Shown here in pieces: positions 1-13,543 of a stretch of 64,000 bases of DNA. Positions within the stretch are counted from its first letter, which is position 1; every line of letters starts with the position of its first letter. The translations under genes and the position numbers were made by a program. The notes under the pieces were generated by a model. It saw nothing but the letters and a program-made list of their open reading frames with translations, was not told the origin of the DNA and did no database searches. The stretch lies in IMG/VR virus record IMGVR_UViG_3300021424_000009, positions 36,279-100,278 of that record; one strand, given 5' to 3'. Source of the stretch: a virus.

Positions 1-2
1 CA

Positions 3-1932
3 ATTGACGATGAAGGCATGAGAAAATTTTTATATGGAGATGGAATTAAATTAATTGCTTCTGAAACTGCGATAGATAAAACAACCGGATTTGCCTTATT
101 CAAAACCTTTAGTGCATCAATGAAAGAAATGATAGATCACAGCTTAAGTCCAGAAGCAGCACTTAGATCAGTTGAAAATATATTAGCGCCTGCAAAAGGA
201 CTAACTAAAGAATTAGGTGTAAATTCTGTAGGCGAAGGTGCAATTAAGGAAATGGGGAAAAGACTTGGTAAACAAGCCGGGCTTTACCAAACTGCTATAT
301 CAAATCAAGAAGCAAAACTGGGTAGAATCCTTAACGCCGAAGAAAGAAAAGAATTATTTCCAATAATGGATAGATTGCTCTTGTCATCTAGAAGATTAAG
401 TAGACTAGATCAATATACAGCCGCTCAAGGTGCACTTGAGGGCTTAAACGCAACGGAAGAAAGACTTGGAAGCCTTGACGAGGAAGCCAGAGGAATTAGA
501 AACACATTAAAAGCTTTAATTGAATCAGAGAATCAAGACGCGGTAATTGAATTCTTTGATGAGACGTTTGGAAGCTCCACAAGTAAATACGCAAGAAGTT
601 CAGCCGTACAAAAATTAGTTGAGGAAACAGCACGGAATACAAAAACAAATGTTAAGAATGAATTTGTCTATTATAAGATCAGATCAAATAACCAGAGCAA
701 CTGAAGTTTCAAATGAAGCAATGACCGCAGCAGAACTAATTATAGAAAGAAATAAAACTAATCTTGAAGCTTTAATTAAATTGACCGATAATAGCGACAC
801 CGAAAAAATGACTCAAACTGGAAGACAGATGAAGTTGGGAAGAACAATCATTTCTGACTTCAATGAAGCAATGGAGATGATGTCTGGCGGAGTTACTAGG
901 CAAGAATTGTTCAATGCGCTTGAAAAACAATCCGAAAGACTCAGTGCTAATTTTGATTCAGATAGACTTCTTAGAATATTGCATGGCGAGGAAGAAGAGT
1001 TGATGACGTTTGCCAGAGAAATGTTAGCGGCTAGAAACAATAGAATGGCGAGTTTTTTTGGTGGGATAGAGGAAAATCAAGTTGCAAATCAAGTACATAA
1101 ATCTCGCGCAAAAGCAGAAGCGTTGGCTGCAGGTGAGAGGCTATCTGAAGACGAAGATATAGCCAAAAAAGTTTCTACCGAAGAGGGAACACAAAAAAGA
1201 ATAAAGGAATTAATGCGCGCCGATGCTGAATCAATTGCAGATGAACGCGCACGTGCTGTGCAAGAAGCGGTACTAAATATGATTGAAGATAAAGAAAATC
1301 CTTTGGCGGGCTTGGACGAAGAGCAAGTAATTGAGGCAAAAAGAGCAAGAGCCGTATATGGCGTAAATGAACTAAATGCCAAAATTGCAGAAGACGTACA
1401 AAATAGTTTAAGGGCAACTGGTGAATCAGCCAGAGAATCTGTTGGTGAATCAAAATTTAGAAAACAATTAAGAAATATGTTGGCAGGTGGAGATTATAGT
1501 GAAGAATTAGATAGGACAAAATATAAAAAAATATCTAAATTTATGAAAGAAGATTTAGCTTCTCTTTTCTCTGAAAATAAAATATTTAGAAATTCGATAT
1601 ATGGTATGGGAGCTTTAATAGCGGGCAGTTTAATATATAGTGCCGTACAAGATAGGGCTCCGGAAAATGTCGGAGGTCCACCTCTTCTTCCGGGTGGGTC
1701 GGCATATGAAAAACATGCACAAAGAATCCCCCAAGTGCCTCAAATAGTTGACGGATCTTATTCTCCGGGTATGAGCTATAAAGTAAACTTATACGGAAAT
1801 AGATCCGAAACAGAAGACTTTTTAAGGATATTCTCTGGATTCGGACAAAATATGGATGTTGACACTACTATGTATCCAGGAACGCCACAAGTTGGCAGGG
1901 ATCCGTACCAAGAAATTGCAAGTGGCTATTAA
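3..1932 (+). CDS. Helical virion-associated protein, 5' end outside window, one CGG +1 shift
   Basis: The frame is open from the first bases, so the gene probably starts upstream; the first ATG inside is at 18. About 642 residues are visible: codons to 632, then the +1 frame from 634 after the in-frame CGG at 633. Without the shift the frame stops at 704. The protein is rich in Glu, Ala, Arg and Lys and looks largely alpha-helical. One hydrophobic segment (around IYGMGALIAGSLIYSAV, encoded near 1586-1640) is followed by a Pro/Gly-rich tail. Its place ahead of the tail hub gene would suit the C-terminal part of a tape-measure or another internal virion protein, but I recognise no family. Confidence 0.72.
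633..636 (+). other. CGG +1 frameshift site 1 (CGGA)
   Basis: In-frame CGG after a GCA codon. The zero frame stops at 704; the +1 frame, read as GGA from 634, runs on to 1932. Confidence 0.9.
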
Positions 1933-1943
1933 GGTATTAAATC

Positions 1944-2393
1944 ATGATTTTTGGCGCAGATACACAAAATAAAAACTTAAAAGATGCCGCATCTAAAAGA
2001 ATAGATACTTCTCATAGAACGCAGACATCAAACAAATATGCGGCAGCCATATCTTCAAGCAAAAATACCTCTGTTGGATCTGATGAATCAGGCCCTCAAA
2101 GCGTAGGGCATTCAAAATCTCCAAATACTTCAGATTCAATTAAGGGGTCTTTTGAGGGCTATATAGGGGGGTCATCTACCCATATACAGATGAATGATTC
2201 TGGTTATTTGAATGCCAATATGCAAACAGCTAGAAATAATAAGTCTGATCTACAGCCTGATTTTTCTTTTCAAGAAACGCAGTTTACAAAATCTAATAAT
2301 TATAGTATAATGAATAACATGAGTAAATCTTATCAAAAAGATTCCTCAGCTCAACGCGTAACAGAAATCAACAAAAGAAACAATATGATATAA
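1944..2393 (+). CDS. Ser/Asn-rich hypothetical protein, 149 aa
   Basis: A low-complexity, hydrophilic protein dominated by Ser, Asn, Lys and Gln with no recognisable domain, predicted to be largely disordered. It starts 12 bases after the preceding virion gene and ends two bases before the ATG of the giant hub gene, so it belongs to the same transcription unit. A linker or assembly role in the tail is possible but is inferred from position only. No in-frame CGG occurs. Confidence 0.65.
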   Translation: MIFGADTQNKNLKDAASKRIDTSHRTQTSNKYAAAISSSKNTSVGSDESGPQSVGHSKSPNTSDSIKGSFEGYIGGSSTHIQMNDSGYLNANMQTARNNKSDLQPDFSFQETQFTKSNNYSIMNNMSKSYQKDSSAQRVTEINKRNNMI

Positions 2394-2395
2394 AC

Positions 2396-5300
2396 ATGTC
2401 TAGCTCAATCAGTACAGTTACCATAGGCTACCTAAATACTCTGTCAAATACATCCCAAAACGGTGTAAAGTTAACACAAGCTATTCAAAAAGCTATATAC
2501 GGTCCATTTCCAATTAATGCAATATCATCTACCGGTAAACCAAGTGAAGAATTCCTAAAATTTTTAAATACAGGGCAGTTTTCAACTAGAATGGGCAAAA
2601 AGGGAGATGAAAGAAAAGAACTGAATTTTGAGCTCCCTTCTAATACCAAAAAAATCTTTATTTATGATGAACAAGATTTATTACTAAAAGGCCTGCTAAA
2701 CGCGTGTATAAATCTTTTTGTTCAAAATACAAATAGTACAAAGTACGACCTAACAATAGATGAATATGTTCAACTGTATTACAAGAGGGGTAATGATCTT
2801 CCACTAACCACTTCGCAAGAAAGTATAAGAAAACATTTTTATGATAATTATTTCTATAATTTAGATGTATATCAAAATTATTGGAGAGAAAATGACAACG
2901 GAACATTTAGCAAAAAATTTAAAGATGGCGCCAATCCTTCAGTAATTGCAAGAACAATTTTAAGCGGAATAAGAGTTAGAATAGACGCCTGGGTAAATGT
3001 AATAGAAGCAAATGTTAGTGCCGAAAACCAAGAAGCAGAGTTGATAAAACGAGAAAAGACCTCTCTTTCGGAAGTTAATGAGTTTACGGAAGCAACAATA
3101 AATCCAGAATCTCATGATCGGATTTTTGGCTTTTATGGCAAAAATACAGTTTTCTGACCCAAATGTATCTTCGAGCATACAAGCAGAAAATGCGTACAGC
3201 AGGTTTTTGAACAGGGCGTTTAACCAAGCTGTACCTGAATTAGATTCTCCGCAAAGAAGATCTTTTACAAATGTATTTAGAAACTCAAACTTGGAGATGG
3301 CCGCTAAGCTAACTGAAAAAAGCTTTGCAGCTTTGATGGTCAAGGTTGAGGAAAGTGGTCTTTTGGCTTTAGCTAGACACGCTTCTACAATATCTGAATT
3401 TGCAAAACACAGGCTATCTTCTGTAGAGCGAGCAAAAAGATCCGCGCTTGATTCAATAAAACCAGAAAGAGATCTTGAATGGTTAGATGAGTTAAATAAG
3501 GTAATTCAAAAATTGTCATTAAATCCTGTGACCCTTGCAACCATTAATGTATATTTTCCTAGTCTTGTAAGTTTCTTTTTTGATTCAATAGCAGCGGCTT
3601 CGGACTACTCCAACAATGGACTTGGGGGTGGAGAAGAGGATACATTGAATAGTTTACAAGATTTTATGGATTCATTAGAAAAAGCTTTTGGAAGAACGGT
3701 AGATTTTGATGGTAAAGATATAAAAGACAGACTTTTCCAACTCGCCGCAAGATATGAAAATACGGCGAAGAAAATGAAAAAAGTCTTAGATTCATCTCCA
3801 TATAGGCCGAATATACAACCAAAATCTCCTGATATTTTTCATCTGCGAATAGGGGCTTGTAATTTTTACGTTCCGCCATTGAGCATAGATGTAAATACAT
3901 TCTTTAAGGGTGGCAGCATGACTGGAGGGGCAATAAGACAAAAATCTAGCCCCAAGTTCAATTCTGGATACAAAGAAACGTCCATAAGAATGAAATTATT
4001 TTTTCCAAATTATGAAGAAATATGGGGAATATCAATAAATGATGCCTCTAAAATATCCTTAAATGATAACTATCAAATTGACTTTGGCATTGACGGATCA
4101 AATGAACAAAAGATAGACAAGTTTCTTTCATCCCTAAGGGGATTAATAGCGGCCTTTAAGTATTCTCCTTTTCTTCCGATTAGAAATGCTTATTTAAATA
4201 GAGTTCACGGAATAACTGCTGTTGCTTTGTCCAGTATGTCAATAACTACTATTCCGAATTTCCCATTCGCCCTAGCAGTAGATATAGAACTAATGAATTT
4301 TAATCACAAACCATTTTTACCAATGATTAATGATTTTAATCAGGCGGTTCATTGGGGTAAATATAGGCAGTTTATGGGTAGAGCAGCCGGAGAAATGCAC
4401 AACTATGTTAATAGCTCATTTTTGATGAAAAAATCTGACGACAAAAAAGAACCAGGCGTAAAAGAACCAGGCGTAAAACTCAGTGGATACAAAAAAGATA
4501 CGCTAGCAGATAGATATCCGGAGACTGGATTTAGTGCGTATGAAGACGAAAAATTGACTACAAATATAATTAGTGAATGGACAGATGGAAAAAATATTTC
4601 CTTTTATATTCCCGCAGAAACTCAAACTAAAATATATTTACCGGACGCATCTAACTTTCGAAGCGAAAAAGAAAAAGCATTTAGCGAATATGGCAGAGAC
4701 GCATGGAAAGGCATATTGGGTAGCCTGGGTATAACGCAGCGGTTTTCCAAATAATCCGTCTGAAGAGTACGGTATGGATCTTTCTGATGTGCGAAAGTTG
4801 GAGCAAAACAGAGTATACAATGCCTCAATTTATCAAAAAATAAAAACAGCTTTAGATATATTAACAACAGGCGTTAACGAAAAAACAGAAGCAAAAAAAT
4901 CATATGCTAGAATTGTACTTAATCTTATAAATGAAAATGGATCAAACAAATTCACTGAAGACGAAACTAAATATCTCAAAGACTACGATGCCGTAAGCAT
5001 TCCCGCAGAATCTACACAGTCATCAATGAATGAGAAAAAACTTGTGTATAAGCGGAACAAAATTGACTGGACCTGGTTCGTTAAACTTTGGGTTAGAGCA
5101 AGTAAAAAAATTTCTCAAACAAAGAGCAAGAGACGTTGTAGGCTATCTTGACAAGCAAGTTGAAATTGAAACAAAAGCTAGAGCAAATAAAATGCACATC
5201 AAAGAAGGCACCAAGCAATATAATGATTTGAAAAAACAAATAAAAGAAGAAGTTAAAAAAGTATTCAATGTTATAAAGTATGAAGAATTTTTTAATAACT

Positions 5301-8300
5301 CATCAATATTAGATTTCATGGAAGGAATGAGGGCAAAAGAGGGTCAATTTATCTTTAGGGAATGGGAAGTACCTATGATAAAAATTGATCTAGATCCTAA
5401 GTCTGCCATAGTCACTGGAGTAAGCCTAACTCTAGGTAACAATATTGCAAAAATGCATATTCAAATGCAAGATGAACCAACCTATCAACATATAGGTGGA
5501 AGAGATACATTTATCAACATCTCCATGAGAGTTATAGGAGAAAAAGAATTAAATAAACTGAAAAGAATATTTGATCACGTTAACGCTCTAGCTAGATTAA
5601 ATCATTCTTCTGGCGTTCTCGGGTTTATTGGAATTAAGAATATAATAACTGCTCTATCGGGAGTTAAATATGTTATTCCATCTAACTACTCCGTCAGCAC
5701 CATACCTGGATATCCGCATGTTTATGACGTAAATATAAGTCTTTTAGACTTCGATATCTTTCAGCAAAGTAGAGAGAAGTTGTCTTCGTCACATCAAAAG
5801 CAATTAATAGAAGAATTTGGAACGAAAAGAAATCCATTTCTAAGAATAAAACAAATGTGGGGTATTTTTAACGCGTATCCAGATTTTCCATTAAGCTTAA
5901 AAGACAAAGAAAATAATGTTGTAGGACACCTAGATCCTGATTTTTATTTTAGAAGTTTTGAAATGTTTGATAAAGAAGTTATATATAGTTTTAAAGGAAA
6001 ACCAAAAGAGCTAAAAGTTCCAGGAGATAGACAAGGAATAGGTCAACAAACCCTAGACATAGTTAATCATTCTCTTTCACAAGAAATACTCAATCTGCTC
6101 AGAATGTACCAGGATAGTGTTGAGAGAAAACATTTAGGAGAAAAAGGTGTAGTAGAAAAAGTTATATCTATACTTAAGGCAAACGATATATCTTATGAAA
6201 ATTTTCTAAAATTACTTTCATCTATATTAAGAAATCCAAACTTGATAGGATCTAATCCTTCTAATAATTACGTATACAATACAATAAAAAAGAATATGAA
6301 ATTGATAACAGATCAAATAGAATACACATCATCTGTTAAAGTTAGCGACGTAGATGCATCTTGGTCAAATAAGGCATCCAATCCTCAAATTCAGGTTGGT
6401 AAGTATTCTACGGCCAAAGAAGAGATAACGTCAAAGGTACAATATGCCCTAGCTGGCGGCTTTAATCTAAAAGAAGAAAAACTTGTAAGTTTCCATTTAG
6501 ATGATTTAGATTTTGTTGCAAATATGTACACAATGCCGATTATTGATCCAGACAATAAAACAAAAGTACCCGCAATGCTCAGTATTGGTTCAGAGGTTCA
6601 TTTCGGTTATATAGACACGGAAAAAGATGGAAGGTTTTATCTCACGGTTGATGGGGTGAACGTTAAATCAGAGGGTAATTCCGCAGCTAAGCTAACAGGA
6701 AGAAATATATCAGATGATTTTTCCGACCCCACTAAAGCCGTTACAAAAAACGCAATTACCGGATTGCAGAGCTTGAACAATTACGGAAATCCATATACAG
6801 GAGGTATAGAAGCTCACTGGCAAAATATACTAATAGACACTCAATATAGGGATATTTCCGGAAGAATGATAAGAGCATTTCCAACGTATATGCTGTGGCT
6901 GATAGATGAAGGAGGGCACTTTGCTGGAGTAAAAGTTTTTGATAACTTTTATGGTTTGCAATCTATTATAGATTTTTCAGTTGTTAGTTCAGAGGATTTA
7001 TTGGGAGATACTCTTATAATCAGACTTTCAAATCTTTACGCAAAGTTAACTACAAAAGAGTCATCGTCCTTGTATTCTGATGATTACACTAATCCAGGAG
7101 ACCCAAGTATAACCGCTGGTCTATCAAGAATAATAGATACAACCTTAAATAAAGCCAGATATGTCACGGATCATATAAGGAATGATTATGTGGTCGATAT
7201 AGAGAACATAAGACTAAAACCAGGAGTTAGAGTTCATTTAAGAGGTGGATATGGTGCAAATCCAAATTCTTTGCAGACGTTGTTTAATGGAACTATAACT
7301 CAGGTTGAACAAGGCGAAATAGTGACTGTAACGGCTCAGTCAGATGCAATAGAGCTTGGTGCAATCGTAAATTCAACAAAGAAAAAAGGTGACAGCGGTA
7401 GAGTAGACGGCGGCATTAACACTGGCCTATGGCTTTCTGAGCCCAGGGATCTTATGGTTAGGCTTTTGTCGATGGGCGCATCAAGGTTTAGGGAAAGTAT
7501 AGCCCATGCGCAAAAAGGACTAATTTTTTCTGAAAATAAATTTGGAATTAGACATTTTGGAAATATGTTATATGAGCCAATGTCAGCAGCAGAGGAAAGA
7601 AGGCATCTGGGAAGAATAACGGGAATATCAGACGCTTACAATGCCGTGGGCAATTTTAACTTTTCTGATCCGGCTCTAAGACCAGATGGCATATCATTAA
7701 TGAATCAACTATGGGCAAATTTTTCATCTCAAAAAGATCTTGAAATATTTAAAAGAAATATATATCCGGGAAATGGAACTGGTATAGCTCAATTTTTAGG
7801 CGGAGATTTAGGAGATGGGTGGACTAGTGTTTCTTCTATAACCCCAGATTCAGAACCAAATGAAAGAATAAATTATTTGTCTAGATTAAGTGATAGGTCG
7901 TGGAATGATCTTGTTTCTAGGGCGGGTCAATCCGGTTCACCCGACGCAAAAAATGTTGTGGATAGTTTGACATCCTCCGGTCAAATACCAAGTGGAGACA
8001 GCAGTTCAATGGGAGCAGCCAAGACACTTCCGCTAGCTGGAGCCGCTCTAATAGCTGCTCCTTTTAGTTTACCAGTCGCAGCCGGCGCACTCGTTGGTGC
8101 CGGTTTGCTGGGTAGTCTTAGCGGAAGAGGCGGAACAAATTTCGCAAGAATGCTGGGACTTGTATCTGCAAACAACGATGACGATATGCCAGGTTTCGAC
8201 GAAGTTTCATTTAGGGCGCAAACTTACATGAGGTCAATTTGGGATCTATTCAGGGTTTGCGCAAGGCTACTGCCAAACTATATAGTTGCGGTTAGACCAT

Positions 8301-11300
8301 TTGAAGATAGATCAACTATATTTTACGGTAAACCGCATTGGCTTTATACTTCCGGAGTTGTTCCGATAACAACCGGAATCTTAACTGAAGAAAAATTAGC
8401 CGAATTAGGTTATTCAAACGGAATAAAAATGAATGACAAAGAAGACGAATCTCTTCAACAAATCATAGACAAGCTTGCAAGGCAAATAAGTCCTTACGCT
8501 GATCAAGAAGCGTTTCTTAGAGACAGCGAACCTAATCAATTTTTGGCTCAATATGGAGTTAATCAACAAGATAATTCAGATATTTTTCAACCAGCTGGTG
8601 TTTTAAGTAATAAAATAATAAATTTTGATTCTGAGAAATCTCAAAAAGTTATGAAACTGGACAAAAAAACAAATAAAGAAGTAGTTGTGGCAAGGCTTCC
8701 TCAAAAGAAGGGATTTGTAACCCTTGGTTTTCATTTGCCGATAAGAAAAAAAGAGGAGCACAAGCAAATATCTCAACTCCCAAAAAGATTTAGATTTCCA
8801 TTCTTTTCCTATAAGTTAAATTCAGCTCAAAAATTAAATAATTTTTCATTTCAATTCAACGAAATTACATATGATCTTCCATTTGGGTCTTCTCTAAAGA
8901 ACGAATTTACTACTGGTATTATTGGTGACGGAATAGGATATCTGTTGCAAGTTGATACATCCGAAGGACAGGATAGAGCAGAAACATTTATTAAAGGAAT
9001 AAGCTCTGTCTATGGCGAAGAATTTGTTAATGTTTTTATATCAGATGTTAATTTCTTCACTAAGAATGAACTTTCCGGTTTAGTAGCTTCCAAACCATTA
9101 GAGAATGCATACAATTTTTCAAGTTTTGAAGATTTAAATAACGAAAATTCAACCATTCAAATGCCGCTTCCCGAACCAGGCAGGGGCGAGATAAATTTTA
9201 AAGATGAATGGGGTGAGCCAGAAACCGCAATGGATGAACAGTTCTATATTGCTATGAGATGGCCGTATTTGCCAAAGAATTCCGCAGATCAAGACAAGCT
9301 CATAAGTAAATATTTTCCTGGTACCACAAAAAGCGAATTAGTTGGTGAAGCAAAAGACTATAAACAAGCTCATGTAATGGTATATAATTCCAGAACAAAC
9401 ATAGCTGTAATTTGTAAGCCAGCGTACTTTTTGTGGGGCGAAAAAAGAACTAAATTTGTTTCTTACAGTAACAACATAGACGTATCCGACCAAGATGGTT
9501 TTATAGAGAACGCCTTAGATTTTGCGGGGGAGACTCTCTTTAGCGCATTTGGCTATAAAGCCGATAATCCAAGTACGACCGTTGATATAGGTCAAGCAGA
9601 TATTGCTGCAGTTGTTTCTCCAGACGCCGCGTATTATTTAGGTATTTTGAGTAGTGACGTTAATATTTTGCGCACTACCGAATACTCGGCTGCAACAAGT
9701 ACTTTTAGAAAAGAATTTAGTCCTGGATATAACGACATGCCAATTCCTCATTACTGTAGTTTTGCCTTTGTTCCCAATACAGTTCCCCTGGGAGTAGCTG
9801 CCACTTCTTTTAGTCCAATTAAAAGATTCAAAGCAAAAAACGGTCAGGGTGAAGAAGTAAACGATTTTCTACTGGGTTTTGGAAATTTTGAGGGAGAAGA
9901 ATTAATTGCTACGGTATCAGCGCCAAATCCGCTTCTTTTATATCCCGGTACAACCAAAAATAATTTGGACGAATATACTACTACGGCGATATCAAGCAGC
10001 ATAAATTACCCAGGCCGGAGGTAACTACGGCTCATATTACAGAAGGGCATTGAATCCATCTGAATCTGATAAAAAAGATGGAGACGGAAATATGTTGGAT
10101 CCAGTCTCAAAAGAAACTGGACTAAAGCTCTTAGATGAAGCTGGAGCACAAACAGGAAATAATACATATGGAGTAAACACAGCTGAATTTATTCCGGTAT
10201 ATTCAATAGCTGATCCTATTTCAATAGACGCAAGAAAATATTACGAAGAATCTTATTCTCCAACAGTTTCGGTTATAGCGGGTAGTGGTAGGAACTTAAG
10301 TACGGCCCAGGAAATATGGAATCAATTTAGGGTGGGATATCACACATATGAATCCGTAAAAATGATCTTTATGGAAACTTATGGATTAGACCCAGAAGAC
10401 GATAGTGATTTTGAGGGGTTTTTTAAAAATATTTTTGTTGATAGTCAAGCTAGTACGCAAATATTTAAAAAATTTAGCGACACTGGAAATTCAGCAGTTG
10501 ACGAGTTTCAGGCATTGTTTGGAAATGAAATTTCTGCCTCAAGCCAGCAGGCAATAGAATATGTTAGGAAGAACTTTATAGATGCGCCGATTGAAAAAGA
10601 TGGATTAATATCATATTACAATAAGCTTACCTATGACAAAATTAATAAATTCAAACAAAATTTTATAGCGACTGATAATGAAGAAATAAGAAAAGCAGCA
10701 GGCATAATAGATTCAGGGGTATTTATAAAATCTCCCAGAGATTTGTTTTTAACTTTAGTTGGAGCATTTAGGAATAAGCTTTGGAACGATCCTTACTCAA
10801 GAGCTTGGCTTGTTCTTAAGCCATCAAGAAAAATAGGCATAGGATTTGGAGCAATTGGCGATGAATGGGATTTTAAAGAGGTTGATAAAATATTTGCGGC
10901 GTTTATCAATCCATATTCAGAGTACGCAAAATCTAATAAAGATAAAGAGTTCAAACAATTATTGCTTAAGTATAAGGGTCAAGGTAGTGACGCGGGAAAC
11001 ATCTTTAGTAAAACCGCTAAAACCATAGAAAATCGTTGGGACAATAGTATTGGAGTACTCCTTGGTGCAGTTGGTACGGCTCTAGATGGATTACTTTCGC
11101 TGATCAAAACCGGTATGTTGCAGACGGGCTATGGATTGTCTGAAGTAGCTCAGCTGTCTAAGCAGGCAAATATACTAAATAAAGCCTTAAATGATTCCAT
11201 ATATTACTCACTTGGTAGAAATGGCTCTATATTGAGGGCGGTTGACAATCCATTCACTAGAGAATACGGAGAACCAGTTGTAGAAATTAGAGAACCATTT

Positions 11301-13529
11301 CAAAGAATGCATTACCTAAGTTCATTTAGCCATATTTTGAGCAATCAAATAATGGAAACAACTCAAAATGTTTCCACGGTAATTACCGCCGTATCGGACG
11401 GAAGATTCCCGGTTACCGTTGCGCTAGACAAGGGGGCTCCAGCAGATAAACAAACAGAGTCAACTGTTGAAACTGGAATATATTTTGACAATCCAATAGG
11501 AGAAGGATTTCTTGGTATATTGCATCCAATATTGCATCCGTTTGAAGCGACTAGGGGAATGATGAAAAATCTAACTGGCTCTCCAGACGAGCTGTTGGCC
11601 AGAAGAATAGGATTAGCCCACCTAAAAGAAAACATAAAAGATATCTATGGTGGAGAGCTTTTGGTAATTGGTAATCCAGACATAAGGCCGCACGATTTAG
11701 TGTATCTAGCAGACGTTTATGAAAGAATGTACGGTATGTTTGAAGTCGAACAAGTCATACATCATTTTACTTCTGAACTTGGTTTTGTAACATCGATAAC
11801 TCCCAACGCATTAGTTACAGTCAACGATCCAGCAAAGTGGTTTATGACTTCCTGGATTCATTCTTGGATGAATACTCAAGCAATTAGAAATGATACAAGA
11901 ATATATATTGGTTCAATTCAGGGCGGTAATACTGGAATATCTTCTGGTGGAAGAGTTTCTTTAGACGCACTTTCTGATAATCTTGAATCTCAAATGATGG
12001 GAGGAATACAGTATACCCACGGAGCTTCTGCTGTTATAAAAGATACGGTAGCCGCTATGACATATGGGGCTTTTGATGATCCATCTAGTTCTTCTTTTAT
12101 GGAAGAAGTATCAAAAAAGGCACAAATTAACGGTAATAATGGACAGCTAAAAGGAGCTACAGCTATTGCTCTGGGAGTATCTCAAGCGATTCCAATATTT
12201 GGCCATTTAATATGGAAGGGTTGGACTTGGGTCAGGGATAATCTTTTGGATCAACACGGCGCATATGTGCAATATCTAAATAAGAATGGTCAACCAATGG
12301 ACGCCGGACTCTCCTATAATCAGGGAATGGTAGTAGGAAGATATCACTCAAAAGCCCTGCTTCCGGGAATACTTGGATATAGAAAAAAAGTTCCTACTTC
12401 AGAGGGAAATTTTTATTTGAGAACTGATGATTTGTTGAAGAATTTAGGATGGAAAGAAGTTGAAATTAAAGAACTTGTAAGACACGTAAGCTACGAAAAT
12501 GCCGCAATCCATAGTAGGGTTTTAGATCTTTCTGGTTTAGGCCCAGAAAAAACAGGTTTTGAGCCATTTTTTAAAGTTCTTTGTATTTTAGATACGACAC
12601 AAGGTTTAGCACTTGAGCAAGATTCTTCTAATCCCTCCCCTTCTCTATCGGTAAAGCAAGTAAAAGAAAAATCTGGAGTAATAGATGGTGACACAATACA
12701 TGTTAGAGATATATTGTCATCAGCAAAATTTACAGTTCGCCTTGAGGGCATAGATACTCCAGAATTATCAGTAATATCCACAAGCGATAAAGAGGAAGCA
12801 CTAGCTGACAACAACTTAATAGCTTCAGCAACTTCTCCCAGTTTAAGAAGCACATATTTTACCTACAATTCTTTGAAGAACAGAGTATTCCTTTTAAGAA
12901 TAAAAGAAAAGACTGATGGAAGCATGACCGCTCAAGTTGATGACAGTTTTTACGATCCTAATAGATTCGGGTCAGGCAAAAATCAAGATAGATACACAAA
13001 AGATATCTTTAATGACAGAACTTTAGCAACGATCTTCTACAAAACTTCTGAAGAAGCATTGGAAAAAATAAAATCTTATGTACACTCTCTATTTATTCAG
13101 CATAAGTATGACTTAAATATTGTTGAATCTGAATTTTCCAAATCGCTTTCTAGTAATTCGTTCCTTTCACGAGGAGGAAATTTCAATATTATAAAAGAAA
13201 GAATTGAAAGTAAAATTAAAGTCAAAGACTATACATTCGGAATAAATGACAGCCTAATAACAGACTCTGCAAAAGCCAAGAAGCTGTATTCTATATTGGT
13301 TGAAATAAAAATCGCCGAAGAACTACATAGAATTTCCTCTAAGTGGCCATTAGTGCTTTGGGACGAGTACTATAATGACGGAACTCCCTATACCTTGAAT
13401 TGGGAGCTTGTAGTGAATAATTTGGCAAATGTTTATGTCGATAACGTAGTCAGGATTGAAGGCCCATCTGTTATTAAAGCCAAAGATACTGTTGCCGCGG
13501 GCAAAAAAGTGAACAAAAAAGGTTATTAG
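2396..13529 (+). CDS. Giant tail hub/baseplate polyprotein, about 3,709 aa, four CGG +1 shifts
   Basis: Five reading-frame segments (2396-3118, 3120-4739, 4741-5052, 5054-10015, 10017-13529) join through CGG sites into one 3,709-residue protein. Two regions resemble phage hub (gp27/gpD-like) domains: residues about 1580-1660, with the LKPGVRVHLRGGYG stretch and a following beta-rich NGTITQVEQG segment, and residues about 3080-3150, with GELLVIGNPDIRPHD and a VEQVIHHFTSELGF segment. Residues about 1874-1908 form a hydrophobic Ala/Gly-rich stretch. Near residue 3423 there is a staphylococcal-nuclease-like motif (VIDGDTIHV, then RLEGIDTPEL). The gene precedes lysin, spike and baseplate W/J genes, as expected for a hub. 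The internal ATGs at 3129 and 3137 have no ribosome-binding site, which favours one continuous product. Domain calls are by eye; the fusion rests on the CGG rule. Confidence 0.78.
3119..3122 (+). other. CGG +1 frameshift site 2 (CGGA)
   Basis: In-frame CGG after GAT. The zero frame stops at 3157; the +1 frame enters the next long open frame (GFLAFMAKIQFSD). The overlap of the two frames looks like two genes, so this site was found from the rule and not from a visible gap. Confidence 0.78.
4449..4478 (+). repeat. 15-bp tandem duplication inside the hub gene
   Basis: Two adjacent identical 15-base copies (gaaccaggcgtaaaa) encode the repeated pentapeptide EPGVK. The length is a multiple of three, so the frame is kept. 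Confidence 0.9.
4740..4743 (+). other. CGG +1 frameshift site 3 (CGGT)
   Basis: In-frame CGG after CAG. The zero frame stops at 4754; the +1 frame reads GFPNNPSEEYGMDLS and continues. Confidence 0.88.
5053..5056 (+). other. CGG +1 frameshift site 4 (CGGA)
   Basis: In-frame CGG after AAG. The zero frame stops at 5151; the +1 frame reads GTKLTGPGSLNFGLE and stays open to 10015. Confidence 0.9.
10016..10019 (+). other. CGG +1 frameshift site 5 (CGGA)
   Basis: In-frame CGG after GGC. The zero frame stops at 10024; the +1 frame reads GGNYGSYYRRALNPSE and runs to 13529. Confidence 0.9.
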
Positions 13530-13543
13530 CAAAGGAATAAATT

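Noticed and set aside
3129-3157. Independent gene starting at ATG 3129 or 3137
   Set aside because: No ribosome-binding site lies upstream, and the preceding gene meets an in-phase CGG that leads straight into this frame. Kept as a minor alternative.
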